Position numbers and translations under genes: made by a program
Shown: in pieces, positions 10,800-21,864 of the stretch
How the letters are laid out: every line of letters begins with the position of its first letter
Numbering within the stretch: position 1 is the first letter of the stretch
The notes under the pieces: generated by a model
Seen by the model: the letters and a program-made list of their open reading frames with translations, nothing else
What the model was told of the DNA's origin: nothing
The model's database searches: none
Assembly (NCBI RefSeq): GCF_964340395.1
Contig: NC_135549.1
Span: forward strand, 32,294,832-32,358,831
Direction: 5' to 3'
Length of the DNA stretch: 64,000 nucleotides
DNA from: Glandiceps talaboti
Lineage: Eukaryota; Hemichordata; Enteropneusta; Spengelidae

Positions 10800-12460
10800 A
10801 CGCAGTCTAAATCACTGACAGACACGTCATATAGATAGCACTGACAAACACACGATTTGGCTAGCACTGACAGATGTATGTATAGTGTTGACAGACATAT
10901 CAAGAAACATCACTTTGCTAGCACTGACATACATCACTTTGCTAGCACTGACATACACCACTTAGCTAGCACTGACATACATCACTTTGCTAGCACTGAC
11001 ATACATCACTTTGCTAGCACTGACATACATCACTTTGCTAGCACTGACAGACATCACTTTGCTAGCACTGACATACATCACTTTGCTAGCACTGACATAC
11101 ATCACTTTGCTAGCACTGACATACATCACTTTGCTAGCACTGACATACATCATTTTGCTAGCACTGACATACATCACTTTGCTAGCACTGACAGACATAT
11201 AATTGGCTAGCACTGGCATACATACCACTTAGCTAGCATTGATATACATGTCACTTAGCTAGCAATGATAGGCACATCACTTAGATAGCACTCAGGCATG
11301 TCACTCAGCTAGCGCTGACAGATATGTCACTTAGCTAGCACTGACAGACATGCAACTTGGCTAGCGCTTTCATACACGTCATTTGGCTAGCACTGACAGA
11401 CATGTCACTTAGCTAGTACAGACAGACACATCACTTAGCTAGTGCTCACAGATGTCACTTTATTAATAGCTCATAGAGCCTACTTAGCTAGCACTGGCAT
11501 ACACGTCAATTGGCTAGCACTGGTAGATACATCACTTGGCTAGCACTGACAGACATGTCACTTGGCTAGCACTTATAGATACATCACTTGGCTAGCACTG
11601 ACACACACATCACTTGGCTAGCACTGACACACATCACTTGGTTAGCACTGACAGACACATCACCTAGCTAGCACCGACACACGTCACTTGACTAACACTG
11701 ACGGGTATCACATGGCTAACACTGAAAGACATCACTTGGCTAGCACTGACACACATCGCTTGGCTAGCACTGACACACATAACTTGGCTAGCACTGACAG
11801 ACACATCACTTAGCTAGCACTGACACACATCACTTGGCTAGCACTGACAGACACATCACTTAGCTAGTACTGACACACATCACTTGGCTAGCACTGACAC
11901 ACATCACTTGGTTAGCACTGACAGACACACACCTAGCTAGCACTGACATACATCACGTGGTTAGCACTGACATACACGTCACTTGGCTAGCACTGACACA
12001 CACATCATTTGGCTAACACTGACACACACATCACTTAGGTAGCACTGACACACATCACTTGGTTAGCACTGACAGACACATCACCTAGCTAGCACCGACA
12101 CACGTCACTTGACTAACACTGACGGGTATCACATGGCTAACACTGACAGACATCACTTGGCTAGCACTGACACACATCGCTTGGCTAGCACTGACACACA
12201 TAACTTGGCTAGCACTGACAGACACATCACTTAGCTAGCACTGACACACATCACTTGGCTAGCACTGACAGACACATCACTTAGCTAGCACTGACACACA
12301 TCACGTGGTTAGCACTGACATACACATCACTTGGCTAGCACTGACACACATCACTTGGTTAGCACTGACATACACATCACTTGGCTAGTACTGACACACA
12401 TCACTTGGTTAGCACTGACATACACATCACTTAGGTAGCACTGGCAGACAAATCACTGTA
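10800..12460. repeat. Large minisatellite, 24-28 base units of TAGCACTGACA
   Basis: About 65 units whose core is GCTAGCACTGACA followed by CATCACTT. Units at 10909-11200 are exactly 24 bases, so they keep all frames open: plus-strand frames read the eight-residue repeat HHFASTDI, and a minus frame reads VMYVSASK. After 11200 units vary in length and the frames break. A block of the array is duplicated at a distance of 421 bases (compare ACGGGTATCA at 11701 and 12122). It lies in the intron between the discoidin and CCP1 exons of the minus-strand gene. Confidence 0.95.
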
Positions 12461-12469
12461 GTATAATGT

Positions 12470-13190
12470 ATTCCTAATTCATCAGATTGATTTATTAGTC
12501 GGCAGTATTATAGAATGGTTCGAAGGTTCACTATAAGTAAACTATTGTTAACATAGAAACAAACGGGAATTAAAGAGTTAAACTTGATGTAAAGCCGTAC
12601 ACCATTATTTCTGCGAGGGGCAATAACACCATCGTAAACAAATAACCAACATTACGTAATGTACTTATAATCACGTGACAAAGTGAAGCGTATGACGAGA
12701 CAAGCCATCTCCAATTTTTTCACGCAGAACTTTTGAAGTAAAGTTTAAAATAACAATAAAACTAGATGTAATCAAGCAATAATTGATTTTCTTCCATAAT
12801 TGAAACTAATTTTATGAACAATGTATAATGTTGATGAAAAGAAAACGTTAATATGCATATCTAAATATGTTAAATCATAATTACGTCATCAAATGAATCT
12901 GCTTTAGCGACGGAACATTTCTTTATGTCTTTTATTATTATCTGTGATGGATCATTTTGATAATATCTTTTACAATGACTTTAACATTCCAAATAATTCC
13001 AAATTCCCAAAAGAAGTTAAAAGAGGGCGCAGCAGATACAAATACATAAGAAAAATCCTGGAATTTCATCACCGGTTTCATAAACAAATGGCAAAGTGTC
13101 TGTAGCCTGTACCTCCCACCTCCTTGCAGGCAGAAACAATGGAGGACTCGTCTTGTCAATCGCGTCAATATATACATATAATAATTACAA
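12470..13190. other. Intron with no recognised feature
   Basis: AT-rich sequence between the minisatellite and the TC tract. A minus-strand open frame at 12938-13177 has no recognised domain and no convincing splice borders. Confidence 0.5.
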
Positions 13191-13194
13191 AGTC

Positions 13195-13406
<212 letters not shown>

Positions 13407-13914
13407 TATATTATGCAACAATTTAAATTGGCACAATTTGGGTTTACAAGCTTCTAAACTATACTAGTCTAATGTTAATGTCGATGCATGACTTCTATGA
13501 CATTACGATATTGTTTTCTGGCATTGTTAGAACTTCTGATTGCATAGTAGTGAGTTCCCGTAAATGTTTCATACGTATGGTAAATTACGTCATCGGATCA
13601 TGACATATATCCTTATATGAGGATTGTGTTCAGTCAATTGCAAGTGATGGTTAAGTGTACATCAGTAAGTAGAATACTGTGACTACCTGTTAATATGCAG
13701 AAAGAAAGAAGTGAAGGAAAGTGTTCAGTAAACTACACTCCCCCACAAAACATTTACAGATAAATACAATTGGCTAAACCATGCCGTCGCTAACTTTAAT
13801 TCATAAAACTTCTGAAAGGGAGCTATGATGAATGTTTTATTTCACACGGTCAAAGTTTAACTTGTAACTTTCTAAATTAAAATAAAATACATGTTAATTC
13901 ATATTTTACTTTTT

Positions 13915-13917
<3 letters not shown>

Positions 13918-14006
<89 letters not shown>
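13918..14006. repeat. TA microsatellite
   Basis: About 44 TA units in the intron upstream of the discoidin exons. Confidence 0.95.
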
Positions 14007-14007
<1 letters not shown>

Positions 14008-14301
14008 TAGTATTTGTTCTATATCATGTACATATAAAATATTTATCTGTTACACCAAACACAACATGGCCATTCGGATTATACTGAAGCCTGTTAAGAT
14101 TGCAAGCAAACTACATTTAGCACTTGATCAGCACACGTTTCACGCCAGCATGCTTTGGTTTAAAATGTATTGCGGCAGCAACTAATAGGCCTTCCAAGCT
14201 TTCAAAGCGTTTAAGCGCAAAGCAGCCATATCAGGTCGTATTAAAAACTGCAGCAGGGGAATGTCACGCTAACGGGATTACACTGACGAAGGAGAACCTA
14301 C

Positions 14302-14423
14302 CGTAGCAATGGGGAACCTCACTTGAAGGCTCCCATAAACCAACGTCAAAATTACAATAATAACGTCTGGTATTGAAACCATAAGGAAAAACATATCCAG
14401 GACCACAAGAAGGTTTACACGTT
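14302..14423 (-). CDS. Second half-exon of sushi/CCP module CCP1
   Basis: The 122 base exon starts with one base completing a split codon (phase 2), then TCKPSCGPGYVFPYG, YYCNFDVGLW and PHC. The SC-x-x-GY and the C-x(6)-W-x(7)-C end are the second half of a sushi module. The acceptor is TTTTTGTAG (AG at 14425-14424) and the donor is GTAGGT (14301-14296), phase 1, matching the first discoidin exon. A phase-2 intron inside a sushi module is a known arrangement in complement-type genes. Residues C-NFD-x-x-x-W are shared with CCP2 of the same gene, pointing to internal duplication. Confidence 0.85.
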
Positions 14424-14579
14424 CTACAAAAATAAATTGCATGGCAAAATGAGTGCTTTCCCACCAAGACAACATTGTTTACAATTCTCTTTTTTCTGTC
14501 CTCCATATCTCGTCACCGAATTTTGATTTTCAAACATGGGTGAGTATCTCCCGACTGATGCCTACTACGTTGTTTATGT

Positions 14580-14855
14580 CTTTGTATTTATATATCAAAA
14601 TAGTTCTTGACCATTGAGGTTACACTTTGTATTTATATATCAAAATAGTTCTTGACCATTGAGGATACACTTTGTATTTATATATCAAAATAGTTCTTGA
14701 CCATTGAGGTTACAGTTTGTATCTATATATCAAAATAGTTCTTGACCATTGAGGTTACACTTTGTATTTATATATCAAAATAGTTCTTGACCATTGAGGT
14801 TACACTTTGTATTTATATATCAAAATAGTTCTTGACCATTGAGGATACACTTTGA
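14580..14855. repeat. 45-base tandem repeat, about six copies
   Basis: Near-identical units containing TTTATATATCAAAATAG, TTCTTGACCATTGAGG and TACACTTTG. They lie in the phase-2 intron that splits CCP1. Confidence 0.95.
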
Positions 14856-15048
14856 TGCATGCCATTCAAGCGTCTATCATACATACAAAGGTTTGTTTAT
14901 TCGGCATGGAATATTTGCAGTAATTGAGTATAATCATCGCTTCAATTCCCGACTACTTTTGCACCCCAGGGGGTTTCCATAGAATTGGATTCCAAATATT
15001 GTAACATTTATTCATTGTTTTCAATAAAGGCTATATTGTCTTACGTAC

Positions 15049-15121
15049 ACAGTTATATCCCCTCGACTTTTACACGAAATGTTTCCGTTTCGAGGCCTGG
15101 GTAAAGACGGACAAGCAGGGC
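15049..15121 (-). CDS. First half-exon of sushi/CCP module CCP1
   Basis: A 73 base exon, too short for ordinary ORF calling. The acceptor is ATTCATTTTCAG (AG at 15123-15122), phase 1. It reads PACPSLPRPRNGNISC then KSRGDIT, the C-x-x-L-P-x-P-x-NG start of a sushi module. Two overlapping donors are possible. The one at 15048 (GTACGT) leaves two bases and joins in phase 2 to the exon at 14423, restoring V-T-C-K-P-S-C. The stronger-looking GTAAGA six bases further would leave phase 0 and break the frame, so I chose the first. Joined, the module has 65 codons and six cysteines spaced as in CCP2. It is the most 5' exon I can place with confidence. Confidence 0.8.
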
Positions 15122-15537
15122 CTGAAAATGAATCATAAATAATGTGGAATACATGGTTTTCAATATGATGATGTGAGTTATCTAAAGGACGTGCATACAT
15201 CTACATGTATCTTGGCATTATTTTGTACAAGTAACAGCCCGAAAACTATTTTCCACTTTCCGAAAAGTACACATTTTTAGATTATTTTCATAAGAAAGAT
15301 TCATAAATGAGTGTACGGTATCAATTTTGACATTTTTCCATGACAATTTTCAAGATTTTGTTTACTGTAGTCAAACCCTTTCATATACTGCAAAGATTCC
15401 AGTGAAATAATGAAATCAACACACTGCAATGTATCTTTCAAAATATTTCCATCAAAATGTGTTAAAATTACATCTGAATTAAGATATTTATTAATTTTAG
15501 CAAATTTCCCTCATAATCAGTAAAATTGAACCTGTGT

Positions 15538-16085
15538 TAGTTGCAGGACTTGTCCTGAAGCTGAAAGGGGTGTGTCAGTTGCAGGAATTGTCCTGAAGCT
15601 GAAAGGGGTGTGTCAGTTGCAGGACTTGTCCTGAAGCTGAAAGGGGTGTGTCAGATGCAGGACTTGTCCTGAAGCTGAAAGGGGTGTGTCAGTTGCAGGA
15701 ATTGTCCTGCAGCTGAAAGGGGTGTGTCAGATGCAGGAATTGTCCTGAAGCTGAAAGGGGTGTGTCAGTTGCAGGAATTGTCCTGCAGCTGAAAGGGGTG
15801 TGTCAGCTGCAGGAATTGTCCTGAAACTGAAAGGGATGTGTCAGATGCAGGATTTGTCCTGAAGCTGAAAGTGGTGTGTCAGTTGCAGGATTGAATTGCC
15901 TAACAGTTTCTGAAATTGTTGCATAGTTGAACTGCTTATAAATGCTCTGCATGACACAAGGATCCAGTCAATAAACCACACTCTAGAATTGGTTCAGGAT
16001 CGTGGATTTTATAAAGTAACCTATTATTTATTTGTTTTCTCTTTATTTAGTTGAGTGTTGGGGGGGGGGGGGTGTCATATACAGG
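15538..16085 (+). mobile_element. Minisatellite-bearing dispersed element, copy 1
   Basis: About 9.5 copies of a 38 base unit (TTGCAGGACTTGTCCTGAAG, then CTGAAAGGGGTGTGTCAG) are followed by a unique tail: CTGAAATTGTTGCATAGTTG, then TGACACAAGGATCC and TTTAGTTGAGTG with a poly-G tract. The entire structure recurs inverted at 24415-24985. Array-plus-tail copies at two sites indicate a mobile element that carries its minisatellite, as known for some non-autonomous marine invertebrate elements; the family is not identified. Each unit contains the palindromic core CAGGACTTGTCCTG or the variant CAGGAATTGTCCTG. Confidence 0.8.
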
Positions 16086-16309
16086 TGTTCTTGGCTTATA
16101 CCATAGACAACACTGGTGCCTTTGTAGTGCTACCAATCCATCTTCATTACCTGAAAAAAGGAAAGAATATATCGAATTAATGTCCTGTTTAACATATACA
16201 CTGCGAGAAATATTATATCAATGTGTATGTGACAGATATTATTTCAACAAATTAAACATTGTTAAATTTGTTCACGAGAAATTCTTTACACAATACATGT
16301 AGTCTTCCA

Positions 16310-16570
16310 AAGATATTCACAATTATTTTAGTTGAATGAGTCATTCCTACTCAACAAGGCAATTACAAGCAATGATTTATGTACTCCAAAAGCCACACAC
16401 AAGTAGGGTCTGTTTCACATAAAGAATGCACCACAAAAATATGGAATAGACTACCATTGAATATCAGGAACATCCACGGCCCCGCCAGTCAGAGTTCAAA
16501 TGAGAGTTTAAAAAAATATCTATATTCGATTAATACAAATTGGGCATATCTGTATGCTATGTCATAGTGT
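16310..16570 (+). mobile_element. 3' tail of a non-LTR (LINE) reverse transcriptase, broken
   Basis: The plus strand reads HSYSTRQLQAMIYV, then after a frameshift near 16380 KSHTQVGSVS, CTTKIWNRLPLNIRN and LKKYLYS, ending at TAG 16565-16567. The H-S/Y-x-T-R-Q opening, K-I-W-N-x-L-P-x-x-I-R and the F/L-KK-x-L end are typical of the far C terminus of LINE open reading frame 2 proteins. No RT catalytic domain lies upstream, so this is a 5'-truncated and frameshifted copy. AT-rich sequence with AATAAATAATTATTAAG at about 16791 follows and may be its 3' end. It is probably inert. Confidence 0.65.
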
Positions 16571-16599
16571 GTTAATTTGATGATCCAAGATTTAGTATG

Positions 16600-17465
16600 T
16601 CACATTTGACATATGGCAGTTATGCCGAGATAGTATTTATTGTCAATGTCAAATGTACTGTATTTATATCACTAGTTTAGTTGCAAAACAAATATTTTCA
16701 TTCCCCTTTCCCCTTAGTTATTGATATACATATTCATCTTGACTAGTAAATGTGTTTTGTTATGTTATGTACATGATATATATTTTTGGAATAAATAATT
16801 ATTAAGTTAGGAGTCCAGATTTTGACTAATTGAAATTTGAGAAATAAATTCTAAACTATTTCACAAGGCTATCTTAACTTTTGATTAAAAATGATGTGTG
16901 GGATTTTTGTCTTTCAACAGTGAATTTGTGTCTTCATATGATAATATAAGATACATGTACTACTACAGTACTTAGTGCGGTTGGGAAAATGATGCTAAAA
17001 TATATGTACAATGTATCTTGACAGAATGGTAATGACATGTAAATGAATGCATGATGTGCACCTTTTGAATGTAATGAATTTCCTTTGGTGTGAATGGTTT
17101 GTTTACCAATTGATCCAAGCCATTGCATGGAACAGAATAGTACTGTATAATATTTCAGGCAGGCAAACACCGCGTCATAAAGCACCCACGTTTAATACAG
17201 AAGTATGATATTTACATCTATAAATGAGTAGTACTAATAACGTCAATACGAATGATAAATACAAACACCGTCAGATAGAACTTAGAACGACTGCAATACA
17301 AACAATGGAAGGATTGTCATGATGACTTTCTACTACTTTGCATAAAACATGTACGATTTCGCTGATAAAGTGATATGACGTTTATCCACAAACTCAATCA
17401 TACAACAACTTAGTCCTGCTTGCATACGTCTATAAACAGGACAACTAAACTGTTTGGCATGTTAC
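16600..17465. other. No recognised gene
   Basis: AT-rich sequence. The minus-strand open frame at 16934-17185 has no domain and no matching splice sites. Confidence 0.45.
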
Positions 17466-17469
17466 TTAC

Positions 17470-17613
17470 CGTGCATTTCTCATGGACTCCTCGATCCAAA
17501 CCCACGGCCATCGCGTCGTTTTCCAAAACAGAGGTCACGTATATTACGTAATGGTCACCAGTACCAGCTGGGTTGCATGGTCTGGGCCGTTTGCATATCC
17601 GAACAAAAGGAGT
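17470..17613 (-). CDS. Coding-like exon of unknown family
   Basis: A 144 base open segment is bounded by a good acceptor (GATTACCCAG, AG at 17615-17614, with CTAAT upstream as a possible branch site) and a strong donor GTAAGT (17469-17464). It encodes 48 residues, phase 0 at both ends: TPFVRICKRPRPC, GTGDHYVIYVTSV, MAVGLDRGVHEKCT. The other two minus-strand frames have stops. It does not join to the CCP1 exon (phase 1), so either a linking exon was missed or it belongs to another gene. If unspliced it would run on 17 codons or so to a stop. The HY-x-x-Y...VGL...G pattern faintly recalls the last core exon of beta-trefoil FGF proteins, but this is weak. Confidence 0.4.
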
Positions 17614-18125
17614 CTGGGTAATCAGGATTAGTTCATGTTATGCACAGGTCATATACGAGTAACTGAACATGATAACGCTACACACACTGTGACACATACA
17701 CACATAAAAATGTTTCTTCCGTGCATGTTAAGACGCGTTTCATGCATTTTGATTCGATCTATTTCAAAGTAAGATTCTTCCACGCAAGCAGTTTTAAGTT
17801 ACATGTCTTTGGGCAATGACTGCAGTCGACGAGCCCTTCACCCTTGATGCTTGTGTACCTTTGAGAAATGGACTTTACCATTAGGTCACGCAGGGGTTAT
17901 GATATGAAAGTTAGCCTTTGTGTTTATCAGCACGGCCAAGCAGTTTTTGGTTCATGTTCTGACAATCGTGAAAGTTATGCGTCTTCAATGGAGTGATTAT
18001 GTTTTATGAAACACACTGTGGTGGTATACCAGTATTCTCAAAAGCCTTGTGGAGAGAGTGAGAGCGATTTATAACGATGGAAAGAGTTTAACGGAGGCCG
18101 GCAAACAGTCGTTAGCATATCAACA

Positions 18126-18174
18126 ATGACTGAACACTCAAAACAATCGTCGCTGATAAACGGCGAAGTGCAAG
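18126..18174 (+). CDS. Candidate first coding exon of a small plus-strand gene
   Basis: An ATG at 18126 opens MTEHSKQSSLINGEVQ and runs into the donor GTAAGC at 18175 in phase 1. The preceding 80 bases are G/A-rich with a TTATAAC at 18066. There is no signal peptide and no known domain. A short exon at 27775 with the same phase ends in the similar residues GKVQ before its donor. The start lies about 510 bases upstream of, and divergent from, the minus-strand exon at 17613-17470, so the two could share a promoter region. Evidence is limited to the open frame, splice sites and phase. Confidence 0.35.
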
Positions 18175-19239
18175 GTAAGCCACCTCATTTATGGTTACAT
18201 GTGTGTTTTAGTTCCAGAAAATGTCGTTTGTACAATTGGAATCAATCAAAATTAACAATATCACCATTGCCATTGTACCATCTCAGATGTAAGCTATTGT
18301 TTAGGCTGCTTTCACAAAACCTGTTGTGTGTTGGGGGGGGGGGGGGGGGGGGGGGGGTCAGGAGATTTTTTTTAAAACCCTAATTTTTTTTCAAGTACCC
18401 CCCTGCCATATTCCAAAATTTTTCAAGTACCCCCCCCCCCCTGCCAAAGCCCCAAATATTTCAAGTACCCCCCCCCCCCCCACCCGAATAATTTTTTTGG
18501 GAATACTGTGCGTTAAAATTCCATACCAAGTACAAAACTGTACATAATACACTTAATACCAACTTTGTCCATTATATATATATAATCAATTTGTATATTG
18601 TGTGTATATATATACACAAACAAAATGTTATGTTAACCAGTGCATTGCCATTCCAAAAAACAACATATACTTGTAAATGAATTACACTTTGAATAACTCT
18701 TGTAAAATGATCAGCAGACCAACTGAGTCTTTGTTTTCTGTTCAATATTGTACTAGTACATTATACATGTACTAGTAGTGTTACAGTTGAATGTCATTTT
18801 AGTTGTATTTGCAAATATTGTGATGCACGTTATCTAAAGAGAGTTTTATACTGTATTGTTCCAGTTCAGTTTCCTAAATGTGTGCTAAAAGAAATCAAAT
18901 TGGTCTAAATAACACTGCAAAAACCCTTAATAAAGTGCATTGCCATGTATCCCATTCTTGTTTGATGTAAATTAGTTCAATATAATGTCAAAAGAAAATA
19001 AATGTATGACTCAAAAATGCCAGCCACATTTCATCTAACAGAATAGGAATCAAGTGATATATATTACCGGTAGTGGTAATGATAATTAAGATGGCCCTAT
19101 TATCATAGTAATTGTATACTTAATGAACCTGGTAATACATTTACCTTGTAAGAGCCTGATTATTGGACTGGTTTTGACGTTAAATTACAAAGGTGAATGC
19201 AGGATTTTAAACAAAGTCTCAGAATGTGTTTATTTAAAT

Positions 19240-19774
19240 TTTTGATTTCCAAGTGGTAGCTCTCCTTCCAGATCTTGTGTATATAAACATGTCATTGTCA
19301 TCATCATCATCATCATCAGACCCAATTTCTCCTTCAACTTCATCAGAGTTGGAACTAGCTGTATCATCATTCTCACTGTCACTGTCATCAGATGACAAAT
19401 CACTCTCACTTTCTTTAGATTGATAATAGTGGCATCTTACAGCCTCAACATTGTCTACTAAGTATTTTGTGCATTCCTGCCACAGCAGGAATTTCATAGT
19501 TGGAAAGGTACTTATCAAGTTCTTTCACTTTCAATTTGGAAATGTCACCGTTTCTGACAAGCGCATCCCAGTCATATTCATCAAATTTTTTTTCAGCATG
19601 TTGCTCCCTTTCTATCATTCTTTTTCTTTCCCTCATAGAGGCAAGTGTTCTCTGTTGTTCTAAATGAAGGATTGCTCCCTTTAATATATTTTTCTTGACA
19701 CACAGTTTTTTGCTCAATTCGTCAAGTTTCTCAACATTTTTACTTGACACTAACCCTTTACTATACAGGTTCAC
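19240..19774 (-). pseudogene. Broken transposon ORF with a SAP-like segment and acidic tail
   Basis: The minus strand reads LDELSKKLCVKKNILKGAI, a basic-acidic helix with ERKRMIEREQHAEKKFDEYD, and WDALVRNGDISKLKVKELDK, which resembles a SAP-type DNA-binding helix pair. Near 19490 the frame shifts and continues as VEAVRCHYYQSKESESDLSS, a Ser/Asp/Glu-rich tail, then RSGRRATTWKSK before a stop. A shared ending at about 2400-2450 in the relic at 1630-2745 shows it is an element-encoded protein, not a host gene. Its role in transposition is not known to me. The 5' part is not recognised upstream of 19774. Confidence 0.55.
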
Positions 19775-20506
19775 TACCTCATTCCGGCCATATATCTTTA
19801 GGGTAGCTTTATATTGAGAGTTATGTCAAAGTTTATTTATTTATCTTTATATTTACAAGTAATAGTATATTCATGCAAAGTTGAAAAGTATGTGCAAAAA
19901 ACTTATTTTCCTTTTTCTCTGTTAACTCAGCTTGTGAGATATTGTCTTCTGTTTCACATGTGTTATTAAAAGTTTACGTTGAAAATTATAGTCATATCTA
20001 TAGGATGAAAAAATACCTTGAACAGAAGTTTTTGATACTTGTCAAGTATGTTTTAGTGCAGGTGCATCTTTTACATTTTGATGGCAGGCTGAGATGAACC
20101 TTTTCCAACTCTTTTTTTTTTTTAACTTCCAAGAGCTGCAAATGTAAAATGTTGTCTGTCATATTTGTCTGTCATTTAATACTAGTAAGAATTTACAATG
20201 TACATGAAAAAGTTACATATCATTGTAATAACCACAAATCAAAACACAGTCATGTCACAAAGTATATTTTCAGTACAGCGTAAAGGTAATTTCACACATT
20301 AAATGAACCAAATTTCAGTAGATAGCAGTGTACATGAAAGACACTGGTATTTTCAGACAAAAAACAATCTCTACCATTCAATTCGCCCATTTCAATTTAT
20401 CATTACATTAACAGTTTATTAAAAGAAAATTAAAAGGTGACTTTTTGTTTTTTCATTTTACGAACTTGTGAGCAACTGTTGTTTGTAGCTGCTGTTTTTG
20501 TTGACT

Positions 20507-20535
20507 TGTTGTTGTTGTTGTTGTTGTTGTTGTTG
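20507..20535. repeat. TTG microsatellite
   Basis: About nine TTG units inside the 2.46 kb transposon. Confidence 0.9.
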
Positions 20536-21179
20536 AAAAAGGAGGACCAACATTTTAAAAGCTTATTTTCCCATGTTTGAAAAGTCATGATGTCAATTTA
20601 TTTTCAGGTACCCCCCCCCCCCCACAACCCATAACATTTTTTCAGGTACCCCCCCCCCCCCACACACACACACTATCAATATATTTTCAAGCCCCCCCCC
20701 AAAAAAAAAAAAAATCTCCCGACCCTTCCCCCCCCCCAACAAGTTTTTGTGAAAGCAGCCTTAGGGAAGAGGTTTTGTGTTAATTATAAATGCATGTTAT
20801 GTAAATTGATTCAATGTGTTATGTGTTCCTATTGTATTGTGATACACATGTACATTGTATGAATACAAATGTTTGAGATACAAAATATAATGTTATTCTG
20901 TACTTAGAAACATATAGTATAGAGATATGAAGGGTTGCACTAAAATTTTGTTTACTAGATGTTTAATATAAAATATCAATTTTTTTATCATTTTTATCAA
21001 ACAAAATCTTCTTGAAAATATTCACCAGGTCGGTAAAGCATAGTAGTATAATGGTTCTTATTGCATGACCAAAATGACATTCTGATAAATAAAATCTAAA
21101 TTTCTCCCAATAATCTAGTTGCTGAAGTTACTTTGATGACAACAATTTCAAAAACAACTGATAAGGTTCTGTGGTATAC

Positions 21180-21205
21180 ATGTACATGTAGGTCATACGT
21201 ATGTA

Positions 21206-21251
<46 letters not shown>

Positions 21252-21860
21252 ACTTAAACTCAAAAAACTGCCAGACCAATGTCCTTGGTATTTGGTGGGG
21301 ACATTATTTCAGGTTTGGTATCTAGTCGGGAAAGTGTCCAAAGCAAAATAATAGCATCACTGGTGTGTGATTAGGGCAAAAATTGTCATTTTTGGTCAAA
21401 AGACTTGAAATAAAAATACTAGGTAGTTTTATTCAAAAACTACTCTGAGGATTTGGCTGAGTGTAGAGATGAAGAAATGTTATACGTTAATCAATAGACC
21501 CTCCACCATGGTGGAGGGTCTATGGATAATCCCACCAGCAATATGAAAATTAAGTATAAAAACTTAAAAGGTGAATTTGGTCAACAAAAATTTATCTCCA
21601 AAAGTACATGTATGTGGTTAATAATAAGACTGACGTTTGGTGAGAGGTTTCTTGAAGTGTTATTCTGTAAATTTCATTCAAAATATTTTGACACAATTGG
21701 CCCTAGCAACCATGACTAAGTCCAACAACGAAATGCTAGTGTGTTTTTGCCATAATAACATCTGGTAGGCAAGTGAGTACATGTTCAAAAATGAGTGCAA
21801 TATCCCAAACAACAATGACCATGCCCATAGGTCCATGTACAACCAAATGTGAGTGTATTT
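21180..21860 (+). repeat. Dispersed repeat family, copy B
   Basis: The copy opens with ATGT and GT microsatellite (21196-21247). It continues CCAGACCAATGTCCTTGGTA, GTATCTAGTCGGGAAAGTGT and AATTGGCCCTAGCAACCATG, as in copy E at 46175-47385. A perfect 30 base palindrome centred on CCATGG at 21508/21509 is inserted in it. Confidence 0.7.
21494..21523. repeat. Perfect 30-base palindrome
   Basis: The left arm runs ATAGACCCTCCACCA and the right arm is its exact reverse complement, with no spacer. It is not present at the matching place in the other repeat copies I compared. Confidence 0.9.
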
Positions 21861-21864
21861 CGTT

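Larger units (their letters stand above)
18304..20760 (-). mobile_element. DNA transposon, 2.46 kb, TTA duplications (PIF/Harbinger-like)
   Basis: The left end GGCTGCTTTCACAAAACC matches the reverse complement of the right end, GGCTGCTTTCACAAAAAC, over about 23 bases, followed on both sides by poly-G and GGAGATTTTTTT. TTA flanks both ends (18301-18303 and 20761-20763); TTA/TAA three-base duplications are characteristic of PIF/Harbinger. Subterminal direct repeats TTTTTCAAGTACCCCC (left, three copies) and TTTTCAGGTACCCCC (right, two copies) are present. The internal frame is on the minus strand and broken. No transposase DDE core was recognised, so it is non-autonomous or decayed. It sits in intron 1 of the candidate plus-strand gene. 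Confidence 0.8.

Noticed and set aside
10857-11228. 117-residue HHFASTDI repeat protein
   Set aside because: A 24 base minisatellite keeps frames open on both strands; no start context, signal peptide or splice sites.
14580-14855. CRISPR-like direct repeats
   Set aside because: Contiguous 45 base tandem copies with no spacers.
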